NCBI RefSeq assembly: GCF_023701525.1
Contig: NZ_JAMQAW010000029.1
Location: 1 to 64,000, forward strand
Length of the DNA stretch: 64,000 nucleotides
Source of the DNA: Streptomyces albipurpureus
GTDB lineage: Bacteria; Actinomycetota; Actinomycetes; Streptomycetales; Streptomycetaceae
Direction: 5' to 3'
The position numbers and the translations under genes are program-made. How positions within the stretch are numbered: the stretch's first letter is position 1; each line of letters begins with the position of its first letter. Shown here in pieces: positions 53,239-62,316 of the stretch. The notes beneath the pieces are model-generated. The model worked only from the letters and a program-made list of their open reading frames with translations, ran no database searches and was not told where the DNA came from.

Positions 53239-54687
53239 ATGTCCTCTCTGTCCGCAGGTACGACGCCCAGCGATGCCACCGCGATCAAGGTTCCGACCGC
53301 TGAGCATCCCAACCCGCCGCACGCCGGCATCAGCAGTGCCCCAGGCGCGATCGTCGATCCCCTGAGCGGCGATATGCCTTCCGCAGTTGCTCACCCTGTC
53401 CGCACAGCACTGTCCGGACTGGTCGGCAACACTCCGGTCCTGCGGGTTTCCGCCCCCTTCACCCCGGCTGATCGGGGCTTCTTCGCGAAGCTGGAGGGCT
53501 TCAACCCGGGTGGTATCAAGGACCGGCCCGGGCTCCACATGGTGGAACGGGCGCGAGCCCGCGGAGAGCTCAAGCCCGGCGCCCGAATCATCGAATCCAC
53601 CAGTGGAACGCTGGGGTTGGGGCTCGCACTCGCCGGAATGGTCTACGGCCATCCGGTGACGCTGGTGACCGACCCCGGCCTGGAACGCTCCATGACCCGA
53701 TTGCTCACCGCCTACGGCTCCCAGGTCAATGTCGTCTCCGAGCCCCACCCGACCGGTGGTTGGCAGCAGGCGCGCCGTGAACGCGTGACCCAGCTCATGG
53801 CTCGGCACCCGGGGTCCTGGTGCCCCGATCAGTACAACAACCCCGACAACACCACCGCCTACACCCCCCTGGCCCTGGAACTCGCAGCAGAGCTGGGCCA
53901 TATCGACGTCCTCGTGTGCAGTGTGGGCACGGGTGGCCACTCCGCGGGTGTCTCCCGGGTGCTGCGCCAGCTCTACCCGGAAGTACGGCTCATCGGTGTG
54001 GACACCATCGGTTCCACCATCTTCGGCCAGCCGGCACGGCCCCGACTGATGCGTGGCCTCGGCTCCAGCATCTACCCCCGCAATGTCGCCTACGACTCCT
54101 TCAGCGAGGTCCACTGGGTCGCTCCCGGCGAGGCGGTGTGGGCCTGTCGACAGCTCGCCGCGTCCCACTACGCCACCGGCGGCTGGAGTGTGGGCGCGGT
54201 CGCCCTGGTCGCCGGCTGGCTGGCGCGGACCCTGCCCGCCGACTCCCGTATCGCCGCGATCTTCCCCGACGGCCCGGAGCGCTATCTCGGCACGGTGTAT
54301 GACGACGACTACTGCGCTGCGCATGGGCTACTCGACGGACGACCCGCCGTTGAACCCGAGGTCGTAGGACAACTGGACGAGAAGGAGGTCACCCGCTGGA
54401 CCCGCTGCCTGTCCGTGGTCGACCCCCTGACCCTCCAAGGGCCCGACCCCGCAAAGAGCGAGAACGCCCGAGCGCCGAGGGCTGCCAAGAACACCAAGGA
54501 GCCGAGGCAGGGTCGTCACAGCACAGCGGGCGCGGCGGACACAGCGGCGACCACAGCGGCGAACACAGCGAACCCAACGAGTACGGCGGGTAGGGCAGGT
54601 CCAGCGAAGACAGCGGACGCAGCGGACGCAGCATGGACCGCGAGCAACTCGGGCGCGCCCAGCACCGCAGCGGGCGCGGACCGATGA
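53239..54687 (+). CDS. Cysteine synthase-like PLP enzyme (fold type II)
   Basis: A 482-residue enzyme with the cysteine synthase/cystathionine beta-synthase fold. PLP Lys94 lies in KLEGFNPGGIKDR; the substrate loop reads ESTSGTLGLGLALAG (119-133) instead of the usual TSGNTG; the phosphate-binding loop is GTGGHSAG (230-237). A 50-residue N-terminal extension precedes the fold and an Ala/Thr-rich tail of about 90 residues follows it. Family members make cysteine or non-protein amino acids such as 2,3-diaminopropionate precursors. Coupled by a 4-nt overlap to an MFS transporter gene, so the product is probably exported. Confidence 0.88.
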   Translation: MSSLSAGTTPSDATAIKVPTAEHPNPPHAGISSAPGAIVDPLSGDMPSAVAHPVRTALSGLVGNTPVLRVSAPFTPADRGFFAKLEGFNPGGIKDRPGLHMVERARARGELKPGARIIESTSGTLGLGLALAGMVYGHPVTLVTDPGLERSMTRLLTAYGSQVNVVSEPHPTGGWQQARRERVTQLMARHPGSWCPDQYNNPDNTTAYTPLALELAAELGHIDVLVCSVGTGGHSAGVSRVLRQLYPEVRLIGVDTIGSTIFGQPARPRLMRGLGSSIYPRNVAYDSFSEVHWVAPGEAVWACRQLAASHYATGGWSVGAVALVAGWLARTLPADSRIAAIFPDGPERYLGTVYDDDYCAAHGLLDGRPAVEPEVVGQLDEKEVTRWTRCLSVVDPLTLQGPDPAKSENARAPRAAKNTKEPRQGRHSTAGAADTAATTAANTANPTSTAGRAGPAKTADAADAAWTASNSGAPSTAAGADR

Positions 54688-55997
54688 GGACGACCATCGG
54701 GCAGATGCGTTCGTATGACAAAAGCGTTCAACTTCTGATGGTCAATCAGTTCACCATCAATCTGGGCTTCTACATGCTGATGCCCTATCTGGCCAGCCAT
54801 CTGTCCGGCACCCTGGGGATGGCCGGCTGGACCGTCGGGTTGATCCTCGGAGTACGGAACTTCAGCCAGCAGGGCATGTTCCTGGTCGGTGGGACTCTCG
54901 CCGACCGGCTGGGGTACAAGCCGCTGATCGTCGCCGGATGCGTACTCCGTACCGTCGGATTCGCCACTCTCGGGCTCGTTCAATCACTGCCCGCGCTGAT
55001 CGCGGCGTCGGCGGCGACCGGCCTGGCCGGAGCGCTGTTCAACCCGGCGGTACGCGCCTATCTGGCGGCCGATGCGGGTGAGCGAAGGGTGGAGGCGTTC
55101 GCCCTCTTCAATGTCTTCTACCAGGCCGGCATTCTGCTGGGGCCACTGATCGGGATGGTGCTCACCGGAGTCGATTTCCGTGTCACCTGTCTGGTGGCGG
55201 CGGCCGTCTTCGCCGTGCTGAGCGTCGTGCAGATCCGTAGCCTGCCGGCCCGTCGGGCGGGCAACACAGAGTCCGAACCGAGTGGTGGGCCACGAGAGGG
55301 CGTGCTGGCCCAGTGGCGCGGCATCCTCCGCAACCGGCCCTTCCTGCTGTTCTCCCTGGCAATGATCGGCTCGTACGTCCTGACCTTCCAGGTCTATCTG
55401 GCGCTGCCGCTCGAAGTGCGTCGCGTCGGTGGGGACGGCGACTTCGGTACGGCGGCGGTGGCGGTGCTCTTCGCCGTGTCGGGGCTGTCGACCATCGCCT
55501 ATCAGACTCGGGTGACCGCCTGGTGCAGGGCTCGCATGGCACCGGGCCGCGCACTGGCATACGGGCTTCTCGCCATGGCGGTCGCGTTCGTACCGCTGCT
55601 GGCGGCCACCGCCTTCCCCGTCCCGGGCGACGGGGTCGGCCGGTGGCTGTTCGCGGCCGTCCCACCGGCGCTGGCCGCCCTGCTGCTCGCGTTCGGGACG
55701 ATGATCGCGTACCCGTTCGAGATGGACACGATCGTCCAACTCGCCGGTGATCGGCTCGTCGCCACCCACTACGGGCTCTACAACACCATCTGCGGCATCG
55801 GCATCACCCTGGGCAATCTGCTCACCGGAGTCGCACTGGACACCGCCCGCGCGGCGGGGATGTCCGCGCTGCCTTGGATCGCGTTGATCACCCTCGGTCT
55901 GCTGTGCGCCATCGCACTCCACACCCTGCACCGAACGGGTCGGCTCGCCCCAGCGGCCCGCGTCCCCCAGCCCATGGCCGAGCCCAAAACGGCTTGA
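54684..55997 (+). CDS. MFS transporter coupled to PLP enzyme
   Basis: A 437-residue major facilitator with 11-12 hydrophobic helices. It has the DRLGYKPL loop-2/3 motif (GGTLADRLGYKPLIVAG) and RTVGFATLGL, as in MdtH-like drug or metabolite exporters. ATG at 54684 overlaps the preceding stop codon (ATGA), giving translational coupling; the frame from 54633 is an artefact of that overlap. The substrate is unknown, but the context suggests export of the PLP enzyme's product. Confidence 0.92.
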   Translation: MRTTIGQMRSYDKSVQLLMVNQFTINLGFYMLMPYLASHLSGTLGMAGWTVGLILGVRNFSQQGMFLVGGTLADRLGYKPLIVAGCVLRTVGFATLGLVQSLPALIAASAATGLAGALFNPAVRAYLAADAGERRVEAFALFNVFYQAGILLGPLIGMVLTGVDFRVTCLVAAAVFAVLSVVQIRSLPARRAGNTESEPSGGPREGVLAQWRGILRNRPFLLFSLAMIGSYVLTFQVYLALPLEVRRVGGDGDFGTAAVAVLFAVSGLSTIAYQTRVTAWCRARMAPGRALAYGLLAMAVAFVPLLAATAFPVPGDGVGRWLFAAVPPALAALLLAFGTMIAYPFEMDTIVQLAGDRLVATHYGLYNTICGIGITLGNLLTGVALDTARAAGMSALPWIALITLGLLCAIALHTLHRTGRLAPAARVPQPMAEPKTA

Positions 55998-56121
55998 GCC
56001 GGCCGGAACTTCGTCGCCAAGGGTTCCGCCCCCACGACAGCCACCACCGCCACGGGGTGGTTCGGCGGCCGCGCTGACCGAACTACCCCACGCAGGAGGT
56101 CGGGCGGAGCGCTCGAAGACC

Positions 56122-56181
56122 GTCCCCGCCGGAGTGGACCAGGCCCCTACGGGCTCGGACGCGGTCCCCTCCGGCGGGGAC
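56122..56181. terminator. 13-bp inverted repeat downstream of MFS gene
   Basis: GTCCCCGCCGGAG and CTCCGGCGGGGAC are perfectly complementary across a 34-nt loop, 125 nt after the MFS stop. Probable end-of-operon structure in the 370-bp gap 55998-56367, which is otherwise without a gene. Confidence 0.5.
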
Positions 56182-56367
56182 GCAGCGGGCGACCAGCGGC
56201 CGGGGCCCAACGCGACAAACCGGCGAGCGTTGCCCTACGTATCGCTCTGTGTACGGAAGACCCCAACAGAGTGAGTATCTCCTATGTCACAATTCGGACG
56301 CACCGCCCGCCATTCACCCCCGATCCAGCGCACGATGTCCCCAACAACACGAAAGCCCAGGGGGACC

Positions 56368-56787
56368 ATGCGCACCACGACCACAACCACCCTCGCCGCC
56401 CTACTCCTCGTGTCGCTCACCGCCTGCGGCACGGTTGACGGACGCTCCACACCCGGCACTACGGCACCTTCCCCCGGAGATACCCGTACCGCCAAACAGC
56501 GCTTCCTCGTCGACGCCTTCAGTGCGAACTTCGAAGGCTGGACCGACTACGCGCCCAATGAAAAGGACCTCGCGCCCTTCCCCACAGCATGGTGCAAGGG
56601 GCTGAGCGAGGGACGCAGCATAGAGTCCTTGTTCGACAAGAAGGGTGCCGATCTGTACCCCTCGGGCTCCGACTGGGCCACGATCAAGTCCGATGCGAAC
56701 AAGCTGCTGCTGATCGCCGTGGACACGCACTGCCCCGAGCTACACAATCAAGTGACAGAGGAGCTCAGTAAGCAGAGCACACCCTGA
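56368..56787 (+). CDS. Small putative lipoprotein, DUF732-like
   Basis: A 139-residue protein with signal peptide and lipobox ending at Cys20 (LLLVSLTACG), a short Ser/Thr/Pro linker and a compact domain containing AKQRFLVDAFSANFEGWTDYAPNEKDLAPFPTAWCKGLSEGRSIESL and TIKSDANKLLLIAVDTHCPEL. The paired Cys and helical pattern recall the DUF732 domain of actinobacterial lipoproteins. Function unknown. ATG at 56368 follows AGGGGG. Confidence 0.82.
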   Translation: MRTTTTTTLAALLLVSLTACGTVDGRSTPGTTAPSPGDTRTAKQRFLVDAFSANFEGWTDYAPNEKDLAPFPTAWCKGLSEGRSIESLFDKKGADLYPSGSDWATIKSDANKLLLIAVDTHCPELHNQVTEELSKQSTP

Positions 56788-56957
56788 TGGATTGACCCAT
56801 GGCGGTGTGGCTGAGGCCCGTGCGAGCCGCACCGCCCACACCGCTTCCGCTTCGACATCCGGTCCTGGCCGACCCGGCGGCCCCGGGACCTCTTGGCGCG
56901 GTGGCACAGCGAATCGGCACGGGTGGGCAGCGGGGATGGCGCTCGCCCCCATGCTCC

Positions 56958-56993
56958 GGGTGAAGGTCAGTCCTCGGGTGAAGGTCAGTCCTC
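56958..56993. repeat. 18-bp tandem duplication at the kinase stop codon
   Basis: gggtgaaggtcagtcctc occurs twice head to tail (56958-56975, 56976-56993). The second copy contains the stop codon of the kinase-WD40 gene, so the stop region has been duplicated just outside the gene. Confidence 0.85.
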
Positions 56994-59042
56994 ACAGCGC
57001 CAGAGGTCGATTCCGCCCTGCCCGCCCGCCGCCGCCAGGGTGCGTCCGTCAGGGGAGAAGACCACCGAGCGTGTCCACCCCCGGGAACTCGGCGCGACCC
57101 TGCCGTTGCGGTGGTGCGGCGCAGGCACATCAGTCACGCGCACACCACTCGTTCCCTCGCCGACCGGCTGGGCATCAGGATCGAGAACAGCGAGAGAACG
57201 GCCCGTTGCCACGTCCCAGATCCGGGCGCTGCGGTCGCTCCCCACGGCGAGCACTCGTTCGTCCGGACTGAACGCGAGGGAACGCACTTCGGCATAGCCC
57301 TCGAAGGCCACGGTCACCTCCCCCGTGGCCGCATCACGCACCAGTCCGCCTTCAGTCCAGGACCCGACCGCAAGCAGACCGCCGCCCGAACTGAAGGCGA
57401 GCGCCCCGCCCACGCCCTGCTGCCTCCCGGAGGCGACGGCCCGCCCGGACCTGTCCCACGTACGGACCCGCCCTCCACCACCGGTGACGAAGGTCATGCC
57501 ATCCGGGGCGAAGCTCACGGCTTGCGTCAGATCTCCTACGTCCTTGAGCGTGGCGACAATTCGCCCTGTGGACACTTCCCACAGCCGTGCCTTCTCGTCA
57601 TTGCTGCCCGTCACCAGCAGTTCCCCATCCGGGCTGAAGGCCAGAGCCATCACCTGGAAGGGGTGGGCCAGCGCGGCCGGGCCGTTGCGCGCGGCCCAGA
57701 AACGGGCGAGCGTGCCGCGTTCGGCCGGCTCGAAGGGCCGGCCCGAGGCCGCGTCCCAGAGCCGCGCGGCGAAGTCAAAGCCGCCGGTGGCAATCATGGA
57801 GCCGTCAGCGCTGAAGGCCACCGAAGTGATGAGGTCCTTGTGGACACAGGACTTGGTGAGCGCCCTCCCGGTGTCCGTCTCCCAGAAGTACAGGGTGTCG
57901 TAGCCGCTGGCGGCGATGGTCCCACCGTCCGGGCTGAAAGCGACGGAACGCGCCTCCCCACTGACCATCAGCCTCATGTCATGGCGCCACGACCGGTACG
58001 CCGGAGTGGTGGCCGATGGCGCAACCCGGGCGGTAGGGGTACGAGAGGGGGCGGCGACGGTTGTGACATCCGCCCGTGGGTTGCTGGGCCTGGAATCACG
58101 AACGGTCGCCGGATGCGGAACCGGCGCTGGCGAGGGAGCGGGTACCGGGGCGCTGCCTGCGGCTGGCGCCCCGGCCGAAGCGGGCGCAGCGGGGTTCCTC
58201 CGGTGCGCCGTTGGTGCGGAGTGGGTCTGCCGCAGGGCCCGCAGGCTCCCGATGGCCGTGGCCGCCGTCGAGCGTTCGGTGGGTGACTTCCGCAACAGCC
58301 CGGCGAAAACCGGCTGTAGCGATCCGGCTAGCCGGTGGGGTCGGGGCGACTGCGTCAGGATTGCCACGGAGAGGGCGGTCAAAGTGGCTGCCGAGAAGGG
58401 TGGTTCTCCCTCAGCCGCGTGCCAGAGAGTGGTGCCGAGCGACCAGAGGTCGCTGGCGGCGGTGGCCTCGTCTCCCTCCAACTGCTCGGGAGCCATATAG
58501 GCGGGCGTACCGATGAGTGTGCCGGTCACCGTCAGTACGGTCGAGACATCGGCGAGTCGGGCTATACCGAAGTCCGTGAGGACAGGGCCGCGTTCGGTCA
58601 GCAGCACATTGTCCGGTTTGACGTCCCGGTGCACCACGCCCTTGGCGTGTGCCTCGCCGAGCGCGTCGAGGAGGGCCAGTCCGATGTCGATCACCCGGTC
58701 GAGCGGAAGGGCGCCCAGGGCGCGGATCTCCGCACCGAGCGAGCGGCCTTCGACGTACTCCATGACGATCGTCGGGGCCCCCTGGTGCTGCACCACATCG
58801 AACACGGAGACGATGCCGTGGTGCCGCAGCCGAGCAGCCGCCCGGGCTTCACGCATCGCCCGCCGCATCAACGACTCGCGCTCGGTGTCCGAGACACCGG
58901 GCGGGAGCAGCAGCTCCTTGACCGCGACGCCTCGGTGGAGGACTTCGTCGTACGCCCGCCAGACGCGTCCCATACCGCCCTGGCCTATGAGCTCCACAAG
59001 CCGGTACCGGCCACCGATCAAGGCTTGGGGGATCTCGGTCAT
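56985..59042 (-). CDS. Ser/Thr protein kinase with WD40 repeats
   Basis: A 685-residue fusion. Residues 11-270 are a PknB-type kinase with glycine loop LIGQGGMGRV (18-27), catalytic Lys42 (VAVKEL), Asp140 (HRDVKPDN) and DFG 157-159. No transmembrane helix is evident; a Pro/Ala linker (about 285-355) leads to WD40-like repeats (SVAFSPDGGTIAASG...SVAFSADGSMIATGG...ALAFSPDGELLVTGS...SLAFSPDERVLAVGS...SVVFSPDGRTLAAAG), at least six. ATG at 59042 follows AAGGTG; the longer frame is unsupported. Likely a cytoplasmic kinase with a protein-binding propeller. Confidence 0.94.
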   Translation of the reverse strand: MTEIPQALIGGRYRLVELIGQGGMGRVWRAYDEVLHRGVAVKELLLPPGVSDTERESLMRRAMREARAAARLRHHGIVSVFDVVQHQGAPTIVMEYVEGRSLGAEIRALGALPLDRVIDIGLALLDALGEAHAKGVVHRDVKPDNVLLTERGPVLTDFGIARLADVSTVLTVTGTLIGTPAYMAPEQLEGDEATAASDLWSLGTTLWHAAEGEPPFSAATLTALSVAILTQSPRPHRLAGSLQPVFAGLLRKSPTERSTAATAIGSLRALRQTHSAPTAHRRNPAAPASAGAPAAGSAPVPAPSPAPVPHPATVRDSRPSNPRADVTTVAAPSRTPTARVAPSATTPAYRSWRHDMRLMVSGEARSVAFSPDGGTIAASGYDTLYFWETDTGRALTKSCVHKDLITSVAFSADGSMIATGGFDFAARLWDAASGRPFEPAERGTLARFWAARNGPAALAHPFQVMALAFSPDGELLVTGSNDEKARLWEVSTGRIVATLKDVGDLTQAVSFAPDGMTFVTGGGGRVRTWDRSGRAVASGRQQGVGGALAFSSGGGLLAVGSWTEGGLVRDAATGEVTVAFEGYAEVRSLAFSPDERVLAVGSDRSARIWDVATGRSLAVLDPDAQPVGEGTSGVRVTDVPAPHHRNGRVAPSSRGWTRSVVFSPDGRTLAAAGGQGGIDLWRCED

Positions 59043-59258
59043 GGAGGACACCTTAGAGCGCAAACGGGCAGCAAAGGGCGGTCTCGGGGCGAACGGAAGG
59101 CACTGCGGAGGAACGGTACTGCGGCAGAACGGTACTGCGGAGGACTGAAGGCTGAGGCGCAGTGCGAAACACCACCGCCCACCTGCCCACCTGCCGGCCA
59201 GCCGGCCAGCGGACCAGCCAGCCAACAGACCTCGGACGTCGATGGGACTCAGCACGGG

Positions 59259-59954
59259 CTAGCCCGGCCCCACCACCCCGTCGCGCCCACCGGCGGAGAC
59301 CGCGCGGGTCAGTCGGTCGTAGTAACCCGCCAGCGCCCCGCGGAGATCGAAGTGGCCTTCCGCCAGCGCCCATTGGACCTGTAGTCCATCGGAGACCGCC
59401 ATCACTTCCTGGGCCACCTGTCGGACATCGGTGTCGGCACGGATCTCTCCGGTCGCCACCGCGGCACGCAGCGCCGCCTCCAGCACGCCCGCGATCTCCT
59501 GGTAGCGCTGGACGAAGTAGGAGTGTGCGGGATGGTCCGGGTCTCCCGCCTCCGCCGAGAGCCTGACGAACAGCTGGAGCCGGCCCGGATTCGCCACGTT
59601 GTACGCCGTCACCTCCAGCATCGAATCGCGCACCACCTGGAGGCTGTTGGGGCCAGCGGGCCCGAGGAGCTTGGCGACCCGTTCCTTGCTGCGCTCTTCA
59701 TGGCGTTCCAGTACGGCCATGAGCAGTCGCTCCTTGGAACCGAAGTGGTGCAGCACGACGGTGGCCGAGGTGCCCGCGTCGGCCGCGATCCGGGCGAGGG
59801 AGGAGTTGAGGTAGCCGGACTGCGCGAAGCAGGCCCCGGCAGCCTCAAGGACCTGTTCGCGGCGCGCATCGGCAGCCGCGTACGTCCCTGGCCGGCGCCT
59901 ACGGGCGGGACGGGGAGGGCGGGGGGCCTGCGGGGAGCCGGCGGTACTGGTCAC
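59259..59954 (-). CDS. TetR-family transcriptional regulator
   Basis: A 231-residue regulator. The helix-turn-helix is in the N-terminal third (AADARREQVLEAAGACFAQSGYLNSSLARIAADAGTSATVVLHHFGSKERLLMAV), followed by an all-helical ligand domain that ends in DVRQVAQEVMAVSDGLQVQWAL. It is divergent from a family 3 glycosidase and MFS gene pair; the 163-bp region between carries a perfect 14-bp palindrome and a second near-palindrome. It is therefore likely to be the local repressor. GTG start, GGAGAT 11 nt upstream. Confidence 0.94.
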   Translation of the reverse strand: MTSTAGSPQAPRPPRPARRRRPGTYAAADARREQVLEAAGACFAQSGYLNSSLARIAADAGTSATVVLHHFGSKERLLMAVLERHEERSKERVAKLLGPAGPNSLQVVRDSMLEVTAYNVANPGRLQLFVRLSAEAGDPDHPAHSYFVQRYQEIAGVLEAALRAAVATGEIRADTDVRQVAQEVMAVSDGLQVQWALAEGHFDLRGALAGYYDRLTRAVSAGGRDGVVGPG

Positions 59955-59993
59955 CGACTGAGCCTATCTCCGGGACACACCCAGACCATTTCC

Positions 59994-60007
59994 GTGATCT
60001 AGATCAC
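59994..60007. promoter_or_regulatory. Perfect palindrome GTGATCTAGATCAC
   Basis: A 14-bp perfect palindrome 40 bp upstream of the TetR-gene start and 111 bp upstream of the glycosidase start. The core is identical to the Escherichia coli CRP half-site spacing (TGTGA-N6-TCACA), with CGTGA on one side and TCACA on the other. Whether a CRP-like protein or the TetR regulator binds is not known. Confidence 0.6.
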
Positions 60008-60021
60008 AAAGTAGAAAATTT

Positions 60022-60031
60022 AATGCGCGTT
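60022..60031. promoter_or_regulatory. Near-palindrome AATGCGCGTT
   Basis: A 10-bp inverted repeat with one mismatched pair lies in an AT-rich tract (aaaatttaatgcgcgttcagttttag) between the 14-bp palindrome and the glycosidase gene. The form, AA(T/C)GCGC(G/A)TT, is common for TetR operators, so this is a second operator candidate. Confidence 0.4.
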
Positions 60032-60117
60032 CAGTTTTAGCATGTGCCACGGCTACGCAAATCGGAGCATCACCGACCGATTGGCGCGTCGGCCCTTCCA
60101 GTCCCTCAGGAGCCACC

Positions 60118-62016
60118 GTGAACACACCCGTCTACCGCGATGCGGCGCAGCCGGTCGAGCACCGCGTCGAGGACCTGCTAGCCCGCATGACCGTGTCGGA
60201 GAAGGCCGGTCTGCTCTTTCAGACCATGATCACCATGAATGCCGACGGCACTCTGGTCGACGATCCGGCGCAGGCTCCCACCGCGACCGCGCGGCGAATG
60301 ATCACCGACCTGGGGATGAACCACTTCAATCTGCTCGGCGGCGGTGGCCCTCGGCAGATGGCTCTGTGGCACAACCACCTCCAGGAACTGGCCGCGCAGA
60401 CCCGCCTCGGCATCCCGGTGACACTCTCGTCCGACCCCCGGCACTCCTTCACGGACAACCCCGGCACCGCGATCATGTCCGGCGCCTTCTCCCAGTGGCC
60501 GGAGACCCTTGGACTGGCCGCCCTCAACGACTCCGAGCTGGTGCGCCGGTACGCGGACACCGTGCGCCGCGAGTATCTGGCCGTCGGCATCCGGCTCGCC
60601 CTGCACCCGCAGATCGACCTCGCGACCGAGCCGCGCTGGTCCCGCATCGTCGGCACCTTCGGCGAGGACGCCGAGCTCACCTCACGACTGGTGGGTGCCT
60701 ACATCGAGGGGCTGCGCGGGCCGGGCGACGGCCTGGGAGCGGACAGTGTGTCCGCGATGGTCAAGCACTTCCCCGGCGGCGGCCCGCAGAAGGACGGCGA
60801 GGACCCGCACTTCGACTACGGCCGCGAGCAGGTCTATCCGGCCGGCCACTTCGACTACCACCTGCGTCCGTTCCGAGCCGCACTCGCCGCCGGCGCCACC
60901 CAGATGATGCCCTACTACGGAATGCCGGTCGGCACCCCTTACGACGAGGTCGGCTTTGGCTTCAACAAGGGGATCATCACCGGTCTGCTGCGCGAAGAGC
61001 TCGGCTTCGACGGCATCGTGTGCACCGACTGGGGCCTGGTCAGCGATGCCGAGGTGCTCGGTCAGACCATGCCCGCCCGAGCCTGGGGAGTCGAGCACCT
61101 CTCGCCACTGGAGCGGGCCGCGATGATCCTGGACGCCGGGGGCGACCAGTTCGGCGGTGAGCACGCCCCGGAACTCGTCGTCGAACTGGTCGAGTCCGGC
61201 CGCATCCCCGAGTCGCGCGTCGACACCTCGGTCCGTCGGCTGCTGGCGGAGAAGTTCCGCCTCGGACTCTTTGACGAGCGTCGTTACGTCGACCCCGACG
61301 CGGCCGAGGAGATCGTCGGCAGCGCCGAACTGCGCACCCTGGGCGATGCCGCTCAGCGCCGCTCCCTCACCCTGCTGAAGAACGGCGAGCCCGCATCCGG
61401 CAAGGCGAGCGAACCCGCCCGTCCGCAAGGCAGCACGCCACAGAGCGCTGGTGCACTGCTACCGCTCAGCGGACGCCCGCGGGTCTACGTAGCGGGCGTA
61501 CAGCCGGAAGCCGCCGCCCGCTACGCCGATGTCGTCACCGACCCGGCCGCCGCAGACCTGGCGATACTGCGCCTGGACACCCCCTTCGAACCGCGTACCG
61601 GTGGTTTCGAGGCCTTCTTCCACGCCGGCCGGCTGGACTTCGCCCCCGAACGGCTCCGGGAGATCCTTTCGCTGCTGGAGTCCGTCCCCACGGTGGTCGC
61701 CATCCATCTGGAACGCCCGGCGGTGATCCCGGAGATCGCCGAACGGGCGGGTGCGCTGTTGGCCTCCTACGGGGCCAGTGACGCGGCCCTCCTCGACGTC
61801 CTCTTCGGGCATGCCCGACCCGAAGGCCGGCTGCCCTTCCAACTGCCCCGGTCCATGGCCGAGGTGGCGCAGGGGCATCCTGACCTGCCCCAGGAGAGTT
61901 CCAGTCCGCTCTACCCCTTTGGCCATGGGCTGCGCTACTCCCCCACGGCCAGTGCGGCAGATCCGCTCCCAGGGCCCGCCGAGAGCTCACCGCAGACCGA
62001 CCGAACCGACCCCTGA
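60118..62016 (+). CDS. Glycoside hydrolase family 3 protein
   Basis: A 632-residue protein like a beta-glucosidase or exo-glycosidase of family 3. The catalytic nucleophile is Asp304 in FDGIVCTDWGLVSD; the KHFPGGG block (216-222) and GTAIMSGAFSQWPETLGLAA are family landmarks. The C-terminal domain (about 425-610) holds YPFGHGLRYS. No signal peptide is visible, so it probably acts in the cytoplasm on an imported sugar, consistent with the MFS gene downstream. GTG at 60118 follows AGGAG. Substrate unknown. Confidence 0.93.
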   Translation: MNTPVYRDAAQPVEHRVEDLLARMTVSEKAGLLFQTMITMNADGTLVDDPAQAPTATARRMITDLGMNHFNLLGGGGPRQMALWHNHLQELAAQTRLGIPVTLSSDPRHSFTDNPGTAIMSGAFSQWPETLGLAALNDSELVRRYADTVRREYLAVGIRLALHPQIDLATEPRWSRIVGTFGEDAELTSRLVGAYIEGLRGPGDGLGADSVSAMVKHFPGGGPQKDGEDPHFDYGREQVYPAGHFDYHLRPFRAALAAGATQMMPYYGMPVGTPYDEVGFGFNKGIITGLLREELGFDGIVCTDWGLVSDAEVLGQTMPARAWGVEHLSPLERAAMILDAGGDQFGGEHAPELVVELVESGRIPESRVDTSVRRLLAEKFRLGLFDERRYVDPDAAEEIVGSAELRTLGDAAQRRSLTLLKNGEPASGKASEPARPQGSTPQSAGALLPLSGRPRVYVAGVQPEAAARYADVVTDPAAADLAILRLDTPFEPRTGGFEAFFHAGRLDFAPERLREILSLLESVPTVVAIHLERPAVIPEIAERAGALLASYGASDAALLDVLFGHARPEGRLPFQLPRSMAEVAQGHPDLPQESSSPLYPFGHGLRYSPTASAADPLPGPAESSPQTDRTDP

Positions 62017-62316
62017 CGCAACGTCAGGCCAGTGCGTCAGGCTGCGCGATCCAGCTACGCCATCGCCATGGTGAATGAGGCCGACCCTCGCTGGGTCTCC
62101 CCACCTTGGGCCGTCCGATTCGGGGCTTCCCCTCCTGGAGACGAGCGGCCAAGCCCTGGCCATGGCATGGCCGTGCCAGCGCGTCCGCCCGCGGCGACCG
62201 TGGTCCCGCCCGGCCGATCGCCACCGACCGCATCCGGCGATCCGGTCGCGTGCTCCCCCACGCACCCGCCTCGCCCACCCTCGGCGCCCCCGCGCCTTGA
62301 TCCAAAGGCATCCCTC

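Noticed and set aside
54984..56210. 408-codon minus-strand frame opposite the MFS gene
   Set aside because: No hydrophobic helices or motif; the plus strand encodes a clear transporter.
58335..59384. 349-codon frame opposite the Ser/Thr kinase
   Set aside because: Shadow of the kinase domain, which has intact HRD and DFG motifs.
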